Assembly (NCBI RefSeq): GCF_023050945.1
Contig: NZ_JALKIM010000024.1
Span: 1-48,006 of the forward strand
Reading direction: 5' to 3'
Source: Anaerobiospirillum sp. NML120448
GTDB lineage: Bacteria > Pseudomonadota > Gammaproteobacteria > Enterobacterales > Succinivibrionaceae
DNA length: 48,006 nucleotides
Within the stretch, counting starts at the first letter, position 1; every line of letters starts with the position of its first letter. Below the pieces are notes generated by a model, which made no database searches, was not told where the DNA came from, and saw nothing but the letters and a program-made list of their open reading frames with translations. Positions 9,337 through 20,113 of this stretch are shown here, in pieces. Position numbers and translations under genes: made by a program.

Positions 9337-10157
9337 GTTCGAGTCCTCTTACCCAATCAGGGAAATATGCACTTTAATCGCTACTTTTAGTGAAATACTT
9401 AAAACGCAAGCCTATACCCCAATTACCTAGCTTAATACGCCTATAAGAACCAACAGATATTACAGTTAGTTCGTTAGGTATTTACAGCACTCAATGGTAA
9501 TCAGCTAATTTCAATAACAAAAAACTAGCGTTTTTGAGCACATCCTACCCTGACTAATGGGGAACCTAACCTAACAAAATGTTAAGCCTTATGGAATAAA
9601 CTGCAGATAGCAATTAAAAATGCCAACTTCAGTTCACAGCCATTAAAACACTATAAAACAGCCTATTGATGCACAAGGTTGATGGAGTTATCAATTTTAT
9701 GATCAGCCATGCTTCTACGAACTTAGGAAATAGAAGCTGAGCTTACTATAAGGAGAAACGATCTTACAAAAGTTTAAATTAAGTAATAAAAAGACTTTTG
9801 TCAGTGACATGTATAGCATTTTCAGCTATTTTTCCCCTTATCTATTCATATTTAACGGCCTATTTACGGTTTTTTTGAAATTAACTTTGTGATATATCTA
9901 TAAGATCGTACTTTGATCACAAATTTAAATGGGGTAAAAAAATTAAGTCCCGCCAAGAACCCTTATAAACAACTGTTTTAGTTGGAAATTTGTTACAAAA
10001 CAAATGTAATTATCACTGCAATTTATTGCACCAAAAAGATAAAAAGCATTACTAAATTAATATCTATTTATCTTAACTACACAAATTTAAAGATTTGTAC
10101 AATAGTTCCAACATAAGTAGCAGGCAAATGGTAATGGTAATTTAACCAACTCTCTTT
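9337..10157. other. Gene-free 820-bp spacer between flgL and flaG
   Basis: No convincing reading frame is present on either strand; the one plus-strand frame at 9248-9430 overlaps flaG and has no ribosome binding site. The position is where polar-flagellar loci of gammaproteobacteria commonly carry the flagellin gene fliC. A GTGAT...ATCAC inverted pair lies near 9889-9920. The flaG promoter should be in the left part. Confidence 0.5.
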
Positions 10158-10193
10158 AAAAACAACGAAGGCGAACCATTATGGCTCGCCTTC
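10158..10193 (-). terminator. Intrinsic terminator of flgJKL
   Basis: GAAGGCGA pairs with TCGCCTTC (with CCA/TGG inside). On the minus strand the stem is followed by GTTGTTTTTAAAG. It lies just beyond the flgL stop. Confidence 0.8.
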
Positions 10194-10219
10194 TATTTGT
10201 TTTGACTAAAGATAAAATC

Positions 10220-11500
10220 TTATCTCATAAAGTCAAATAAACTGGTTGAATGCACAATGTTGTAAGATTGCTGTGCCACTTGAAGAGCATTCTGAGTAAC
10301 TAATAAATTAGATACGGCCTCAAAAGCATCAATCTCAGATACATTAGCATTAGCCTCTTTCTTAATGTCATGAAGAGACTCATTAGACTTAATAATGTCG
10401 TCAATGTTGGCACCACGAGCACCAACTAAACCACGATAAGTGTCAACCTGCTTCTTTGAAATGTTAAGATTTTCCTGCATCTTAACAATGTCACGAGTCA
10501 ACTGAGCACGTAACTCAGTAACCTTACCAGGATCAGCATTATCAATTGGCTCATTTAGAGCATTAATAATGTCAGTTAACTGGTTTAAGATATTGTCAGA
10601 GCGAGGCTTATCAAGAACGATGGAAATCTCATCACCATCTTGTGGAGTGCCGCCAGGAACCTCAAATTCCATTCCCTCTACGATAATCTTACCATCCTTA
10701 ACTTCGCCCTCTTGAAGGACGTTTGCTGGATTTGCATTATCAGTTAACTGGAACTTTCCGTCTGCACCTACTTTAATTTTGAAGGTATTTAATGCTGGAT
10801 CTGGATCCTTACCATTTACACCACTATTGTAGTGCTTAGCATAAAATGCATTAAACTGATCATAGTCACTAATAGAGCTTTGATAGTTTGTAGCATTACC
10901 TGCTTGATTCTTAGCAGTAGCATTAAAATCGGCAGCTAAATGTACGTTCTCAAAGATGTTTAAGCCACTGTCAGTAGTTTGAACAGTTAAGTTTGGTGAT
11001 ACATTTACATTCTTTGAAGAACCGTCAGCCTGACAAATATACTTACCATCTGAGGTTAGCTTATAAGTAGGAATAGAGCTTTGAGCGCCAGAGAAAATAT
11101 ACTCACCCTCAGCATTCTTAGTATTCATGGTGTTGAATAACTGAGCTTGGGCTTGCTTGATATCCTCAGCTAATGCAGCACGAGAACCATCATCCAAAGT
11201 ACCATTAACTGCTTGAATTAAGCGAGTTTGAATGCTGGACATGGTCTCATAGATTTGACCTAAAGCAGTTTCCTCTTGAGATAAAGCGTCAGCAACAATC
11301 TTTGCATTTAGACCATATTGCTTATAAGAAGCAATATCAGACTCATACTTCATGCTAGCTGACATGCCGCCAGGATTTTCACCAGCAGTTTGGAAAAGCT
11401 TGCCAGTGTTATATTGCATAGAAGCTTGGTCAACACGAGAGTTTGCAGTCTGTAAATAGCTCAAATGATTGCGATACTGCATTGAGGTTGAAATACGCAT
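10220..11500 (-). CDS. flgL: Flagellar hook-associated protein 3 (hook-filament junction)
   Basis: Extracellular junction protein joining FlgK to the flagellin filament. The N-terminus (MRISTSMQYRNHLSYLQ) and helical D0/D1 segment, and the C-terminal helices ending in SYNIVHSTSLFDFMR, are flagellin/FlgL-like. The central part (about residues 150-300) is a variable domain with many Asn/Gly/Asp. At 426 residues it is longer than E. coli FlgL (317). The start has a clear AGGAG, and only 13 bases separate it from the flgK stop, so the two are cotranscribed and probably coupled. Confidence 0.92.
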   Translation of the reverse strand: MRISTSMQYRNHLSYLQTANSRVDQASMQYNTGKLFQTAGENPGGMSASMKYESDIASYKQYGLNAKIVADALSQEETALGQIYETMSSIQTRLIQAVNGTLDDGSRAALAEDIKQAQAQLFNTMNTKNAEGEYIFSGAQSSIPTYKLTSDGKYICQADGSSKNVNVSPNLTVQTTDSGLNIFENVHLAADFNATAKNQAGNATNYQSSISDYDQFNAFYAKHYNSGVNGKDPDPALNTFKIKVGADGKFQLTDNANPANVLQEGEVKDGKIIVEGMEFEVPGGTPQDGDEISIVLDKPRSDNILNQLTDIINALNEPIDNADPGKVTELRAQLTRDIVKMQENLNISKKQVDTYRGLVGARGANIDDIIKSNESLHDIKKEANANVSEIDAFEAVSNLLVTQNALQVAQQSYNIVHSTSLFDFMR

Positions 11501-11513
11501 AGTTTTCTCCTAA

Positions 11514-13613
11514 TTAGATTGCACCCATAAGAGCGTCGAAAATAGTCTGAGATGCATTAATAATGCGAGCGCAGGCGCTATAAGCTTGCTGGTAACGAAT
11601 TAAGTTTGCAGCCTCTTCATCGAGGTTTACACCAGCAGTTGAGTTGAATAAGTTTTGGCTTTGCTCACACTTAGCCTCAGCTGCACGTAAATCAGTGCTG
11701 GCTGACATTACAGCAGAACCAACAGCAGCAGTTAAATCAGCATAGTCTTCAGTTAAAGAAACCTTGATGTCATCAGCAGCGTGAACTAAGTTCTCCTGCT
11801 TGAGGCCTGCCAATAAGTTACCATTGGAGTTATCGTTGTAGCCATCCTCATTAAGTACAATATCAAAGCTAGACTTGTTATCTACTGTGCCAGTGAAGTT
11901 GACATCATAGTTTGGATAGCCAGAGTCTTTCTTAGCTTGGTTATCAGTATCCCAAGTTGTGTTGGCAAAAATGTTCTGACCATTACACTCTTTAGGAGCA
12001 GTACCTAACTTAGTAAACTGAGGTTTACCATTAACAATGGTCTTGTTGTAAACAACATAATGGCCCTCACCAGTAGCTGCATTAGTAATCTGATACTCAA
12101 CATAGTTAGGAGCATTATTAGTAAATGCAGGCTTGCCAGTAGTCTTATCAATATAAATACCAAAGTCTTTATCAGTTGCAGCAGTACCAGTCTGGGTAAC
12201 ACCTACTAAAGAAGGAGTTGCATTACCGCCATGCTTGTTGCCACTTACACGGATTGCAGAGGCAAAAGCGAAATCTTCTGGCTTAGAAATGTTGCACTTG
12301 ATATCAAAAGCAGCATTAATGGTTGGCTGAATGTGGAACTGAGCATCAGCAGCAGCTAACTTGTCTAAGGTCTCACCTGGACCAAAGGTTAAAGTTACGC
12401 CATGGCCCTTTAGCTTAAGCTTTAAAGGATCGCCTGGGTTAGCCTTATCGTAAACAACCTCAGCGTCTGGAAGTTGAACTTCCTTGCCGTTGGCATCTAC
12501 GGTGTAGACAACTGGAACAGCAGGGTTTTGAGTGCTGTCAAAACGGACGAAGTAGTCGGTATTGCGAACATCAGAGCCCTCACCAGGGTTGAAAGAAAGG
12601 GTTAAATTAAAGTTACCCTTAGTGCAAATACCCTTTACATCAGGAATGGTGATTAAGTCCTTACCAGCTACGTTACCAAGAGTAATACCACCCTTGTTTT
12701 GTACGTTCATTGCGTCAGCAAAAGCAATGGCGCTTTGACCAAGCTCACGCATGGATTGACGCATTTCATCGGAGGCTGCTAATAAACCACCAAGCTTGCC
12801 ACCCCAGCCTTCGTGACCAATTTGAATCTCAGTCTGGCTAGGAGTGCTGAAAACTAAGCTGATTTCACGACGGGTCTGATCACCAGTCTTCTCGTTAACC
12901 TTTAAAGTACCATAGGTATCGGCATTTACTAATAATTGGCCATTACCTAAGTATAAGCTCCATGAACCATCATCTTCGGTGGTTACATTAATATCAACAT
13001 ATGAGGAAAGCTCATTAACTAACTGATCACGCTTATCTAAAAGCTGTAAACCAATATCAGTCTTGGTGATGTTAGCACCAAGATTACGTACATGGCGGTT
13101 TACTTCGTATAAGCCTTGAACAAGATCGTTAATAGTTGAAGCAGTATCACTGATCTTGTTGTTGATGTCATTTAACTCATTCTTAATGTTGTAATTAAGA
13201 GTGTTATAACGATCAGTAATAGTTTGGAATTGTGCAAGGAGCTCACGGCGATTAGCAATAGAAGTGCTGTTTTGTACAGCCTCTTCCATTGAGGAGAACA
13301 GGGCGTTTAGCTTTTCGCTAATAGAAGTATCTTTGCTGGATAAGAGCTTATCTACAGTAGATAAACCAGAGGCATAGGACTCATAGAAGCCTACGTTACC
13401 CTGATCGCGGAACATTTCACGCTGAACATACTTATCGTAAAGACGACGAGTTACAGTACTGCCAACACCCCAGTCAATAGCACTGGTATAGACAATTGTT
13501 TCCTGACGGGTATAACCATCAGTATTAACATTGGTAATATTGTTGGAGGTGGTGTTTAAAAGTTTCTGTTGGGTAAGAACACCATACTTACCAGTCTGTA
13601 ACAAATCGAGCAT
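11514..13613 (-). CDS. flgK: Flagellar hook-associated protein 1
   Basis: First hook-filament junction protein. The N-terminal rod/hook segment (VLTQQKLLNTTSNNITNVNT) and the C-terminal segment (ANLIRYQQAYSACARIIN) are the conserved ends that form the D0 coiled coil. The 699 residues exceed the E. coli protein (547) because of a large central, surface-exposed region. ATG at 13611-13613 has AGGA immediately upstream. It lies between flgJ and flgL in the usual order. Confidence 0.94.
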   Translation of the reverse strand: MLDLLQTGKYGVLTQQKLLNTTSNNITNVNTDGYTRQETIVYTSAIDWGVGSTVTRRLYDKYVQREMFRDQGNVGFYESYASGLSTVDKLLSSKDTSISEKLNALFSSMEEAVQNSTSIANRRELLAQFQTITDRYNTLNYNIKNELNDINNKISDTASTINDLVQGLYEVNRHVRNLGANITKTDIGLQLLDKRDQLVNELSSYVDINVTTEDDGSWSLYLGNGQLLVNADTYGTLKVNEKTGDQTRREISLVFSTPSQTEIQIGHEGWGGKLGGLLAASDEMRQSMRELGQSAIAFADAMNVQNKGGITLGNVAGKDLITIPDVKGICTKGNFNLTLSFNPGEGSDVRNTDYFVRFDSTQNPAVPVVYTVDANGKEVQLPDAEVVYDKANPGDPLKLKLKGHGVTLTFGPGETLDKLAAADAQFHIQPTINAAFDIKCNISKPEDFAFASAIRVSGNKHGGNATPSLVGVTQTGTAATDKDFGIYIDKTTGKPAFTNNAPNYVEYQITNAATGEGHYVVYNKTIVNGKPQFTKLGTAPKECNGQNIFANTTWDTDNQAKKDSGYPNYDVNFTGTVDNKSSFDIVLNEDGYNDNSNGNLLAGLKQENLVHAADDIKVSLTEDYADLTAAVGSAVMSASTDLRAAEAKCEQSQNLFNSTAGVNLDEEAANLIRYQQAYSACARIINASQTIFDALMGAI

Positions 13614-13679
13614 ATCCTTACTTCCTTCAACTTAGCGCCTGTTCAATGCCGCTAAAAAATTCTGTTATCTTTCTTAATG

Positions 13680-14762
13680 CTATTTGTATGCCATAAATGC
13701 AATTTGGCGTGTAATATTTTTAAGTTTGGCTGAGTACTGCGGGTCAGTAGCATATCCAGCATTCTGAATTTCATCAAAATAGCTATCTGGATCAAAGCTC
13801 TTGCCTGCCGCTTTGGAATAGCGCTCATTGCCAGTTATTAAAGAAACATAATCTTTCATGCTCTCTAATACAGATGGATAAGCTCTAAAGCGAGAGTTTC
13901 TGGTAACCATGGAGCCATTTTCAAATTCTGGAGAATCTAAGTCCTGGGTCATGCCATTCCAAGATTTGCCAGCTTTAATACCATAGTAGTTATTTCCAGA
14001 TGGTACATGTTTGCCCCAACCAGTTTCCAAAGCTGCCTGAGCAACTAAAACTAGTGGGTTCATACCAACACCCTCAACAGCCTTAACTGCGTATGGCATC
14101 ATCTTCTCCACAAAGTCCTCAGGAGAAGTAAAGTTACGCATTTCCTTGGCATCAGGTAAGGAGGCATAAAGCTCATTAAGATTAGAAATCGTTGCATTGC
14201 CATTCTTAGTAGCATCATCATAGAGCTTAGAAGGGCGTTGTCTTTGCAGCACAGCAACAATATTGTCGTTCTTGGACAACTCGTAGAATTTGCTACTCTC
14301 TTTATTTAAAGAAGTCACATCACTTACAGCGCTTGGGTCTTTTGCCTCATATGGTCGACCTTCTAATTCGGCCATTAGAGCTTTACCCTCATCACCTAAA
14401 GTGCGAGCAAATTGCTTGGTAATTAAATAAGAAATGGAGCTCTTATTAATTGAGCCTGTTCCTGTACCATTTCCATTTACCATGGCTCCAACTTGCTGTT
14501 GGGAGAGCATGTCGTCAAAGAAGCCAGAGTATTTGCTTTTTAATGGAGAGTCAGGATTAAGCTCGTCATTAGTAGCACGCATGCCGTCTACCCAATACTG
14601 CATGAGTAAAGACTCAAACTGTTGGGCAGCCATGTACAAGGCCTGAGCTTTTTCCTTATTAGTGCCATTACCCATAGCACGTAGTTTGTCTAAACCACGT
14701 GTATCAGCAAGCAAGCCCAGATCGGCTTGTGCTTTTTGTATACTAGGTGAGCTAAAATCCAT
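13680..14762 (-). CDS. flgJ: Flagellar rod assembly protein / peptidoglycan hydrolase FlgJ
   Basis: Two-domain periplasmic protein. The N-terminal part (about residues 40-95, including QFESLLMQYWVDGMR) is the rod-capping domain. The C-terminal part (about 215-360) is a glucosaminidase-type muramidase that opens the cell wall for the rod, with catalytic Glu in LVAQAALETGWGKHV (Glu246 from this start). Length is typical of proteobacterial FlgJ plus a longer linker. I chose ATG 14762; an in-frame TTG at 14774 adds four residues and has no better ribosome binding site. It heads a flgJ-flgK-flgL unit. The rest of the flgB-I operon is not in this window, so flgJ has its own promoter here. Confidence 0.9.
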   Translation of the reverse strand: MDFSSPSIQKAQADLGLLADTRGLDKLRAMGNGTNKEKAQALYMAAQQFESLLMQYWVDGMRATNDELNPDSPLKSKYSGFFDDMLSQQQVGAMVNGNGTGTGSINKSSISYLITKQFARTLGDEGKALMAELEGRPYEAKDPSAVSDVTSLNKESSKFYELSKNDNIVAVLQRQRPSKLYDDATKNGNATISNLNELYASLPDAKEMRNFTSPEDFVEKMMPYAVKAVEGVGMNPLVLVAQAALETGWGKHVPSGNNYYGIKAGKSWNGMTQDLDSPEFENGSMVTRNSRFRAYPSVLESMKDYVSLITGNERYSKAAGKSFDPDSYFDEIQNAGYATDPQYSAKLKNITRQIAFMAYK

Positions 14763-14774
14763 ACCTACATCCAA

Positions 14775-15190
14775 AAAACTAGTCGAAAATACCGAAATTT
14801 TGATGACTATATAAAGGAGAAGCCATCAAACCATTTAGGTAGTTGCTATGAATTAAAAGCTGCCTGATGCAGTTTTTAATTGATAACAGCCACCTTTAAA
14901 TCAAACAAAATAGCTTTGCCAAATTAGTGACAAAAATTTTTGACTTTTTTGTACGTGTTGCAAGCTATATGCCACGCCCCAAAACACCCTTCAAAGCCTT
15001 TATTTATCAGCTTACAAAAGATCGACAATACCTCTTTTAGTAGTTAAGGCTTAACTTTTAATAGATATTAAATTTGACAGAAGTTCAGCAACACTTTCAT
15101 ATGCGTCAATAGCATTAAGTCAGCTTTTTTGGTGGTAAGGATTATGTAGATTGTTTTGGTTAGAAATGACTAGTAATTAAATGTATAATG
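14775..15190. other. Left half of the flgJ-fleQ divergent spacer
   Basis: No gene is seen. A strong hairpin (AATTAAAAGCTGC / GCAGTTTTTAATT, one mismatch) lies about 14851-14882, upstream of flgJ. It may be a terminator-like or regulatory structure in the flgJ leader region. An AAGGAG at about 14815-14820 on the plus strand does not precede a usable reading frame. Confidence 0.4.
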
Positions 15191-15200
15191 GGAGGTTTAT

Positions 15201-15304
15201 TTAATTTTGTGCTTTTTGAAGATGGTATATGCACAATTTTGTGATTTACACAAAATTAAACATCCATGTGATCCAGATCAGGAATCTTGCACAATTTTGT
15301 GAAA
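15201..15304. promoter_or_regulatory. Cluster of four AATTTTGTG operator-like repeats
   Basis: The nine-base word AATTTTGTG occurs at about 15203, 15234 and 15292, and once inverted at about 15249-15257. Two copies extend to GCACAATTTTGTGA, an inverted repeat CACAA-N2-TTGTG. All lie within about 105 bases between the divergent flgJ and fleQ genes. This looks like a multi-site binding region for a dimeric regulator. The regulator is unknown. Confidence 0.45.
15267..15282. promoter_or_regulatory. CRP-like binding site
   Basis: TGTGATCCAGATCA matches 13 of the first 14 bases of the strong CRP consensus TGTGATCTAGATCACA, and then the last two bases differ. It sits inside the AATTTTGTG cluster and could set catabolite control of flgJ or fleQ. 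Direct evidence is the match only. Confidence 0.45.
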
Positions 15305-15819
15305 AATTTAGAAATTTTTTTTCTCACTTATAAGCCATTTGCCTAGATATAAGCAACTGACAGATTGTTTGTTTAAAATTTGCTTTATTTATCGCAGTTT
15401 TATGTATTTATAAGGACTTAAGAAAGTGTGTTTTTTACTAAAAAACCAATAAAAACAAGCATATATTCGGTATTTTATTTTTTGACAGGCCGTCAAAATC
15501 TTGCCAAATTTACCCCAAAAAAGCGTATCATTAGCACGTTGGAAAATAAGTCTCTTATTTCATTTTCCTTCCTATATTGCTTATTAAGTCCAAGCAAACA
15601 ATTAATAACCAGATTTAAACAATCATGGGAGAGAACTGTTTCGGATTATGGTTGTTAGTAGCAATATATGAGTTAATTTCACCTTGGTATTTTAATCTAG
15701 TTACTTTAGGCCCTAAGTCTAATTTAACTAATCAAATGCGCATAATGGCTAGGTTTCGTCCCTTAGGCTTAGCTTAAATGGTCATAGCTTGTTATGAACC
15801 ATATTAATAAGGCGGGAAT
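15305..15819. other. Right half of the flgJ-fleQ spacer
   Basis: A plus-strand frame at 15428-15658 (76 codons) is present but has no family resemblance, and its composition is that of noncoding DNA. I do not call it a gene. The rest is AT-rich leader sequence of fleQ. Confidence 0.4.
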
Positions 15820-17376
15820 ATGCAGTTTTCTGGAAATGTTCTGATTATTGAGCACGATCAAGATAAACGCCAAGCTCTAGAAACTATTTTTACTTTCTTA
15901 GGAGCAGCTACTCAAACAGGCGAAGTTGAAGATTGTCTCTCTTATTTAGATTCCTCTTCTGATCAAATTGATGCATGTATTTTAGGCGATCTCGATCATA
16001 AGGATACTATTGCTAAAGTTTTACCAAAGTATCCTCGTACTGCCTTTATTATCTGTGATGATGAATTTATTCCATCAGGTAAAGAAGATGCCAACTACAT
16101 AGGCCGTCTATCTAAAGAGCCTAGTTATGATGAATTAGTGCAGCTATTGCACTATAGCCAGTCATTTAAAACCATGAGTCGTCTCTCTGGACGTACTGAT
16201 GGCAAGCGAGGAGCTTTAATCAAGCGCCTAGTAGGCCGTGGTGATGCTATTTGTTTGGTACGCCGTTTAATTGAGCAAGTTGCCCCTACTGATGCCAATG
16301 TATTGATTCTAGGTGAGTCAGGTACTGGTAAAGAAGTAGTAGCTCGTGCTATTCATGATTTATCTAATCGCTCCAAGAGACCTTTTGTACCTGTAAACTG
16401 TGGTGCTATTCCAGGAGAGCTCCTTGAGTCTGAGCTCTTTGGTCATGAAAAAGGCGCATTTACTGGAGCATTTGCCTCTCGTGAAGGTCGTTTTGAGCTT
16501 GCCGAGGGCGGCACTCTCTTTTTAGATGAAATTGGCGATATGCCATTTCAAATGCAAGTAAAGTTGCTCCGTGTGCTACAAGAGCGTACTTTTACCCGTG
16601 TTGGCTCTAATAAGATTATTAATGCCAATGTACGTGTAATTGCTGCTACCCACCAAAATCTTGAAACCATGGTAGCTGAGAATAAGTTCCGTGAGGACTT
16701 GTTCTATCGCTTAAATGTATTCCCAATTGAGACACCACCACTTAGAGAGCGTATTGATGATATTCCAATCTTAATTCAAGAATTGGTTAACCGTCATGGC
16801 AAAGAGCAACATACCACCATTCGCTTTACCCAAAGAGCAATGCTTACCTTAATGCAAAATGAATGGAAGGGTAATGTACGTGAACTCTCTAACCTAGTAG
16901 AGCGTCTCTTAATTTTGCATCCTAATGAGGTAGTTGACACCTCAGATTTACCAGCTAAGTATCGTGGTGATGCCGTAGATAATGATCCAATTGCTGAGCG
17001 TGAGGCATTACTTGAGGCCTTTACCTGCACTGAGGACTTTGATACTGTCGACGATAACTTTGATATGGATCTTGATGAGACCTTAACCTCAGGCGATCCA
17101 TCAGCTTTTGGTGTTCCAAATAAGCCTAAGCGCAAGGAATTACCAGATCTGCCAGTTATCCGTGATGAAGATGAAATGTCTCAAGCTTTCGTTCCACGCT
17201 TAAGCCCTGAGGGCATTAATCTCAAGAGCATGATCACTGATATTGAGATTTCCATGATCAAACAAGCTTTAGAGCAAACTAATAGTGTTGTTGCTAAAGC
17301 TGCTGAAACTTTAGGACTAAGACGTACTACTCTCATCGAAAAGATGAAAAAGTATGGTCTATCCTCCCAGCAATAG
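15820..17376 (+). CDS. fleQ: Sigma-54-dependent flagellar master regulator (FleQ/FlrA type)
   Basis: Enhancer-binding AAA+ activator that turns on early flagellar genes with RpoN. The N-terminal about 120 residues form a degenerate receiver-like domain (FleQ domain) starting [13 protein letters not shown]. The AAA+ core has Walker A GESGTGKE (165-172), the sigma-54-contact loop GAFTGA (212-217) and Walker [12 protein letters not shown]. The C-terminal Fis-type helix-turn-helix contains [25 protein letters not shown]. Between the AAA+ core and the HTH lies an unusually long acidic linker (about residues 387-460). ATG has AAGGCGGG upstream. The location next to flgJKL supports FleQ/FlrA over other NtrC-family members. 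The FleQ route implies a polar flagellum. Confidence 0.9.
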   Translation: MQFSGNVLIIEHDQDKRQALETIFTFLGAATQTGEVEDCLSYLDSSSDQIDACILGDLDHKDTIAKVLPKYPRTAFIICDDEFIPSGKEDANYIGRLSKEPSYDELVQLLHYSQSFKTMSRLSGRTDGKRGALIKRLVGRGDAICLVRRLIEQVAPTDANVLILGESGTGKEVVARAIHDLSNRSKRPFVPVNCGAIPGELLESELFGHEKGAFTGAFASREGRFELAEGGTLFLDEIGDMPFQMQVKLLRVLQERTFTRVGSNKIINANVRVIAATHQNLETMVAENKFREDLFYRLNVFPIETPPLRERIDDIPILIQELVNRHGKEQHTTIRFTQRAMLTLMQNEWKGNVRELSNLVERLLILHPNEVVDTSDLPAKYRGDAVDNDPIAEREALLEAFTCTEDFDTVDDNFDMDLDETLTSGDPSAFGVPNKPKRKELPDLPVIRDEDEMSQAFVPRLSPEGINLKSMITDIEISMIKQALEQTNSVVAKAAETLGLRRTTLIEKMKKYGLSSQQ

Positions 17377-17442
17377 CCAATCACTTGCTAGGTTGAGGCA
17401 TAATATTTTTATCTAAAGCTAAAGGCTTTAAAAATTAAGACG

Positions 17443-17487
17443 TTTAAAACATAAAGGACAAAGCTCTATTGTCCTTTATGTTTTAAA
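17443..17487. terminator. Long hairpin downstream of fleQ
   Basis: A perfect 19-bp stem (TTTAAAACATAAAGGACAA and its complement) with a 7-base loop begins 66 bases after the fleQ stop. It ends in TTTTAAATT rather than a clean T run, so it may be a terminator or an mRNA 3'-end stabiliser. Confidence 0.6.
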
Positions 17488-17616
17488 TTGGCCTAGCTCT
17501 TCTTTTATTAGCAGGCACCAAGCATTAAATACCAAATAGTTATATAGAGGAGAGCATTAAACTTTAGATAAAGATCTATAGCTCTCTTCATATTAATAAT
17601 TAGTGTTAAGTGCTGA

Positions 17617-18696
<1,080 letters not shown>

Positions 18697-18715
18697 TTTA
18701 AATTAAATTTCTGCG

Positions 18716-18755
18716 GGGGGCAGCAATCATTAAAGTATTGTTAGCCCCCTTTTTT
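18716..18755 (+). terminator. Intrinsic terminator of pseB
   Basis: GGGGGC pairs with GCCCCC (inner CAAT/ATTG), followed by six Ts. Confidence 0.75.
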
Positions 18756-18882
18756 CATGCAGATAAACATAAGATCCCTATTATTAAAACTCATAGCCCT
18801 GATTATAGGGAAGATTGTCATCAGCCTAGTATTAGTCAAACCCAATTACTAATACTTGGGCCCTACTAAAAGGATAAGCTTA

Positions 18883-20043
18883 ATGATTCCTTATAGCACT
18901 CAATGCATTGAAGAAGATGATATTAAGGCAGTAGAGCAAGTTTTACGCTCTGACTTTTTAACTTGCGGGCCTAAAGTTGCTGAATTTGAAGAATGTCTTT
19001 GCGCCTATACTGACTCTAACTACGCTATTGCCACTTCAAACGCTACTGCCGCATTACATTTATGTATGATGGCCATGGAAGTTGGCCCTCAAGATGAGGT
19101 ATGGGTTAGCGCTATTAGCTTTGTAGCCTCAGCCAATTGTGCCCGTTATTGTGGTGCTACTGTACGTTTTATCGATGTTGATGCACATACTGGTAATTTA
19201 GATGTAGCAAAGCTAGCTACCATGCTAAAAGAAGCCAGAGACAATAACCTCCCGCTTCCAAAGGCTGTAGTAGCAGTTCATCTTTCTGGTCGCCCATGTG
19301 ATTTAGCTGCTCTTAATAAGCTCAAAAAAGAATATGGCTTTTACCTAGTAGAAGATGCCTCTCATGCCTTAGGCGCTACTTATGAGGGTAATTTAATTGG
19401 TAAGACCATTTATTCTGATGTCGTAGTCTTTTCTTTCCACCCTGTTAAGATTATTACCACAGCAGAAGGTGGTGCTTGTCTTACTGATAATGAACAGCTA
19501 GCCTCAAAAATTAGGCTCTTACACGCTCATGGCATTACTCATGATACTGCGCTGATGCAAAATAAAGATATGCCAGCCTACTATTATGAGCAAATTGCTT
19601 TGGGCTATAACTATCGTATGTCTGACCTTCAAGCAGCTTTAGGTGTATCCCAAATGGCTAAGCTTGATCGCTTTATTCAAAAGCGCCGTCAATTAGCTAA
19701 AGACTATGAGGACATCTTAGATAAGTCTCTTATGACTTTGCCTGTAGCTGATGTTGAAGGCTTTGAGAGCTCCTGGCACCTCTACCAAATTCAAGTAGAG
19801 CACCGTGATTATTTATATAACACCTTAAGACAAAAGGGTGTTGGTGCACAAATTCACTATATTCCTATTTATCGCCAGCCATACTATCAAAATCTCAAAT
19901 ACCCACAGCATCTTGATGGTGCTGAGTATTTCTACGCCCATACTTTAACTATTCCGCTTCATACTAAGATCAATCGTATTGATCAAAGTATGGTAGGAAG
20001 CATGATTGCCGCAGCCTTAGATAAGCTTGAGCAGCAAGCATAG
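18883..20043 (+). CDS. pseC: UDP-4-amino-4,6-dideoxy-N-acetyl-beta-L-altrosamine transaminase
   Basis: PLP-dependent aminotransferase of the DegT/DnrJ/EryC1 family, second step of pseudaminic acid synthesis, using glutamate as amino donor. The 386-residue product begins MIPYSTQCIEEDDI. It contains ATSNATAALHLCM (PLP phosphate region), VEDASHALGATY, and the Schiff-base lysine in FHPVKIITTAEGG (Lys189). ATG 18883 follows AAAAGGA; an upstream in-frame TTG at 18856 was rejected. Its stop lies 70 bases before pseF. Confidence 0.92.
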   Translation: MIPYSTQCIEEDDIKAVEQVLRSDFLTCGPKVAEFEECLCAYTDSNYAIATSNATAALHLCMMAMEVGPQDEVWVSAISFVASANCARYCGATVRFIDVDAHTGNLDVAKLATMLKEARDNNLPLPKAVVAVHLSGRPCDLAALNKLKKEYGFYLVEDASHALGATYEGNLIGKTIYSDVVVFSFHPVKIITTAEGGACLTDNEQLASKIRLLHAHGITHDTALMQNKDMPAYYYEQIALGYNYRMSDLQAALGVSQMAKLDRFIQKRRQLAKDYEDILDKSLMTLPVADVEGFESSWHLYQIQVEHRDYLYNTLRQKGVGAQIHYIPIYRQPYYQNLKYPQHLDGAEYFYAHTLTIPLHTKINRIDQSMVGSMIAAALDKLEQQA

Positions 20044-20113
20044 TTTTAAACAATATTACTTTAACCCCATGGCTTTAGTGCTGTGGGGTTTATCTCTGGT
20101 AAAGAGTATTCAA

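Noticed and set aside
9606-9626. Sigma-54-like TTGGCA...TTGC on the minus strand upstream of flaG
   Set aside because: The GG and GC elements are 11 bases apart instead of the strict 10, and the site is about 280 bases from flaG.
15428-15658. 76-codon plus-strand frame between flgJ and fleQ
   Set aside because: It starts without a ribosome binding site, has no family resemblance, and its composition is like the surrounding noncoding DNA.
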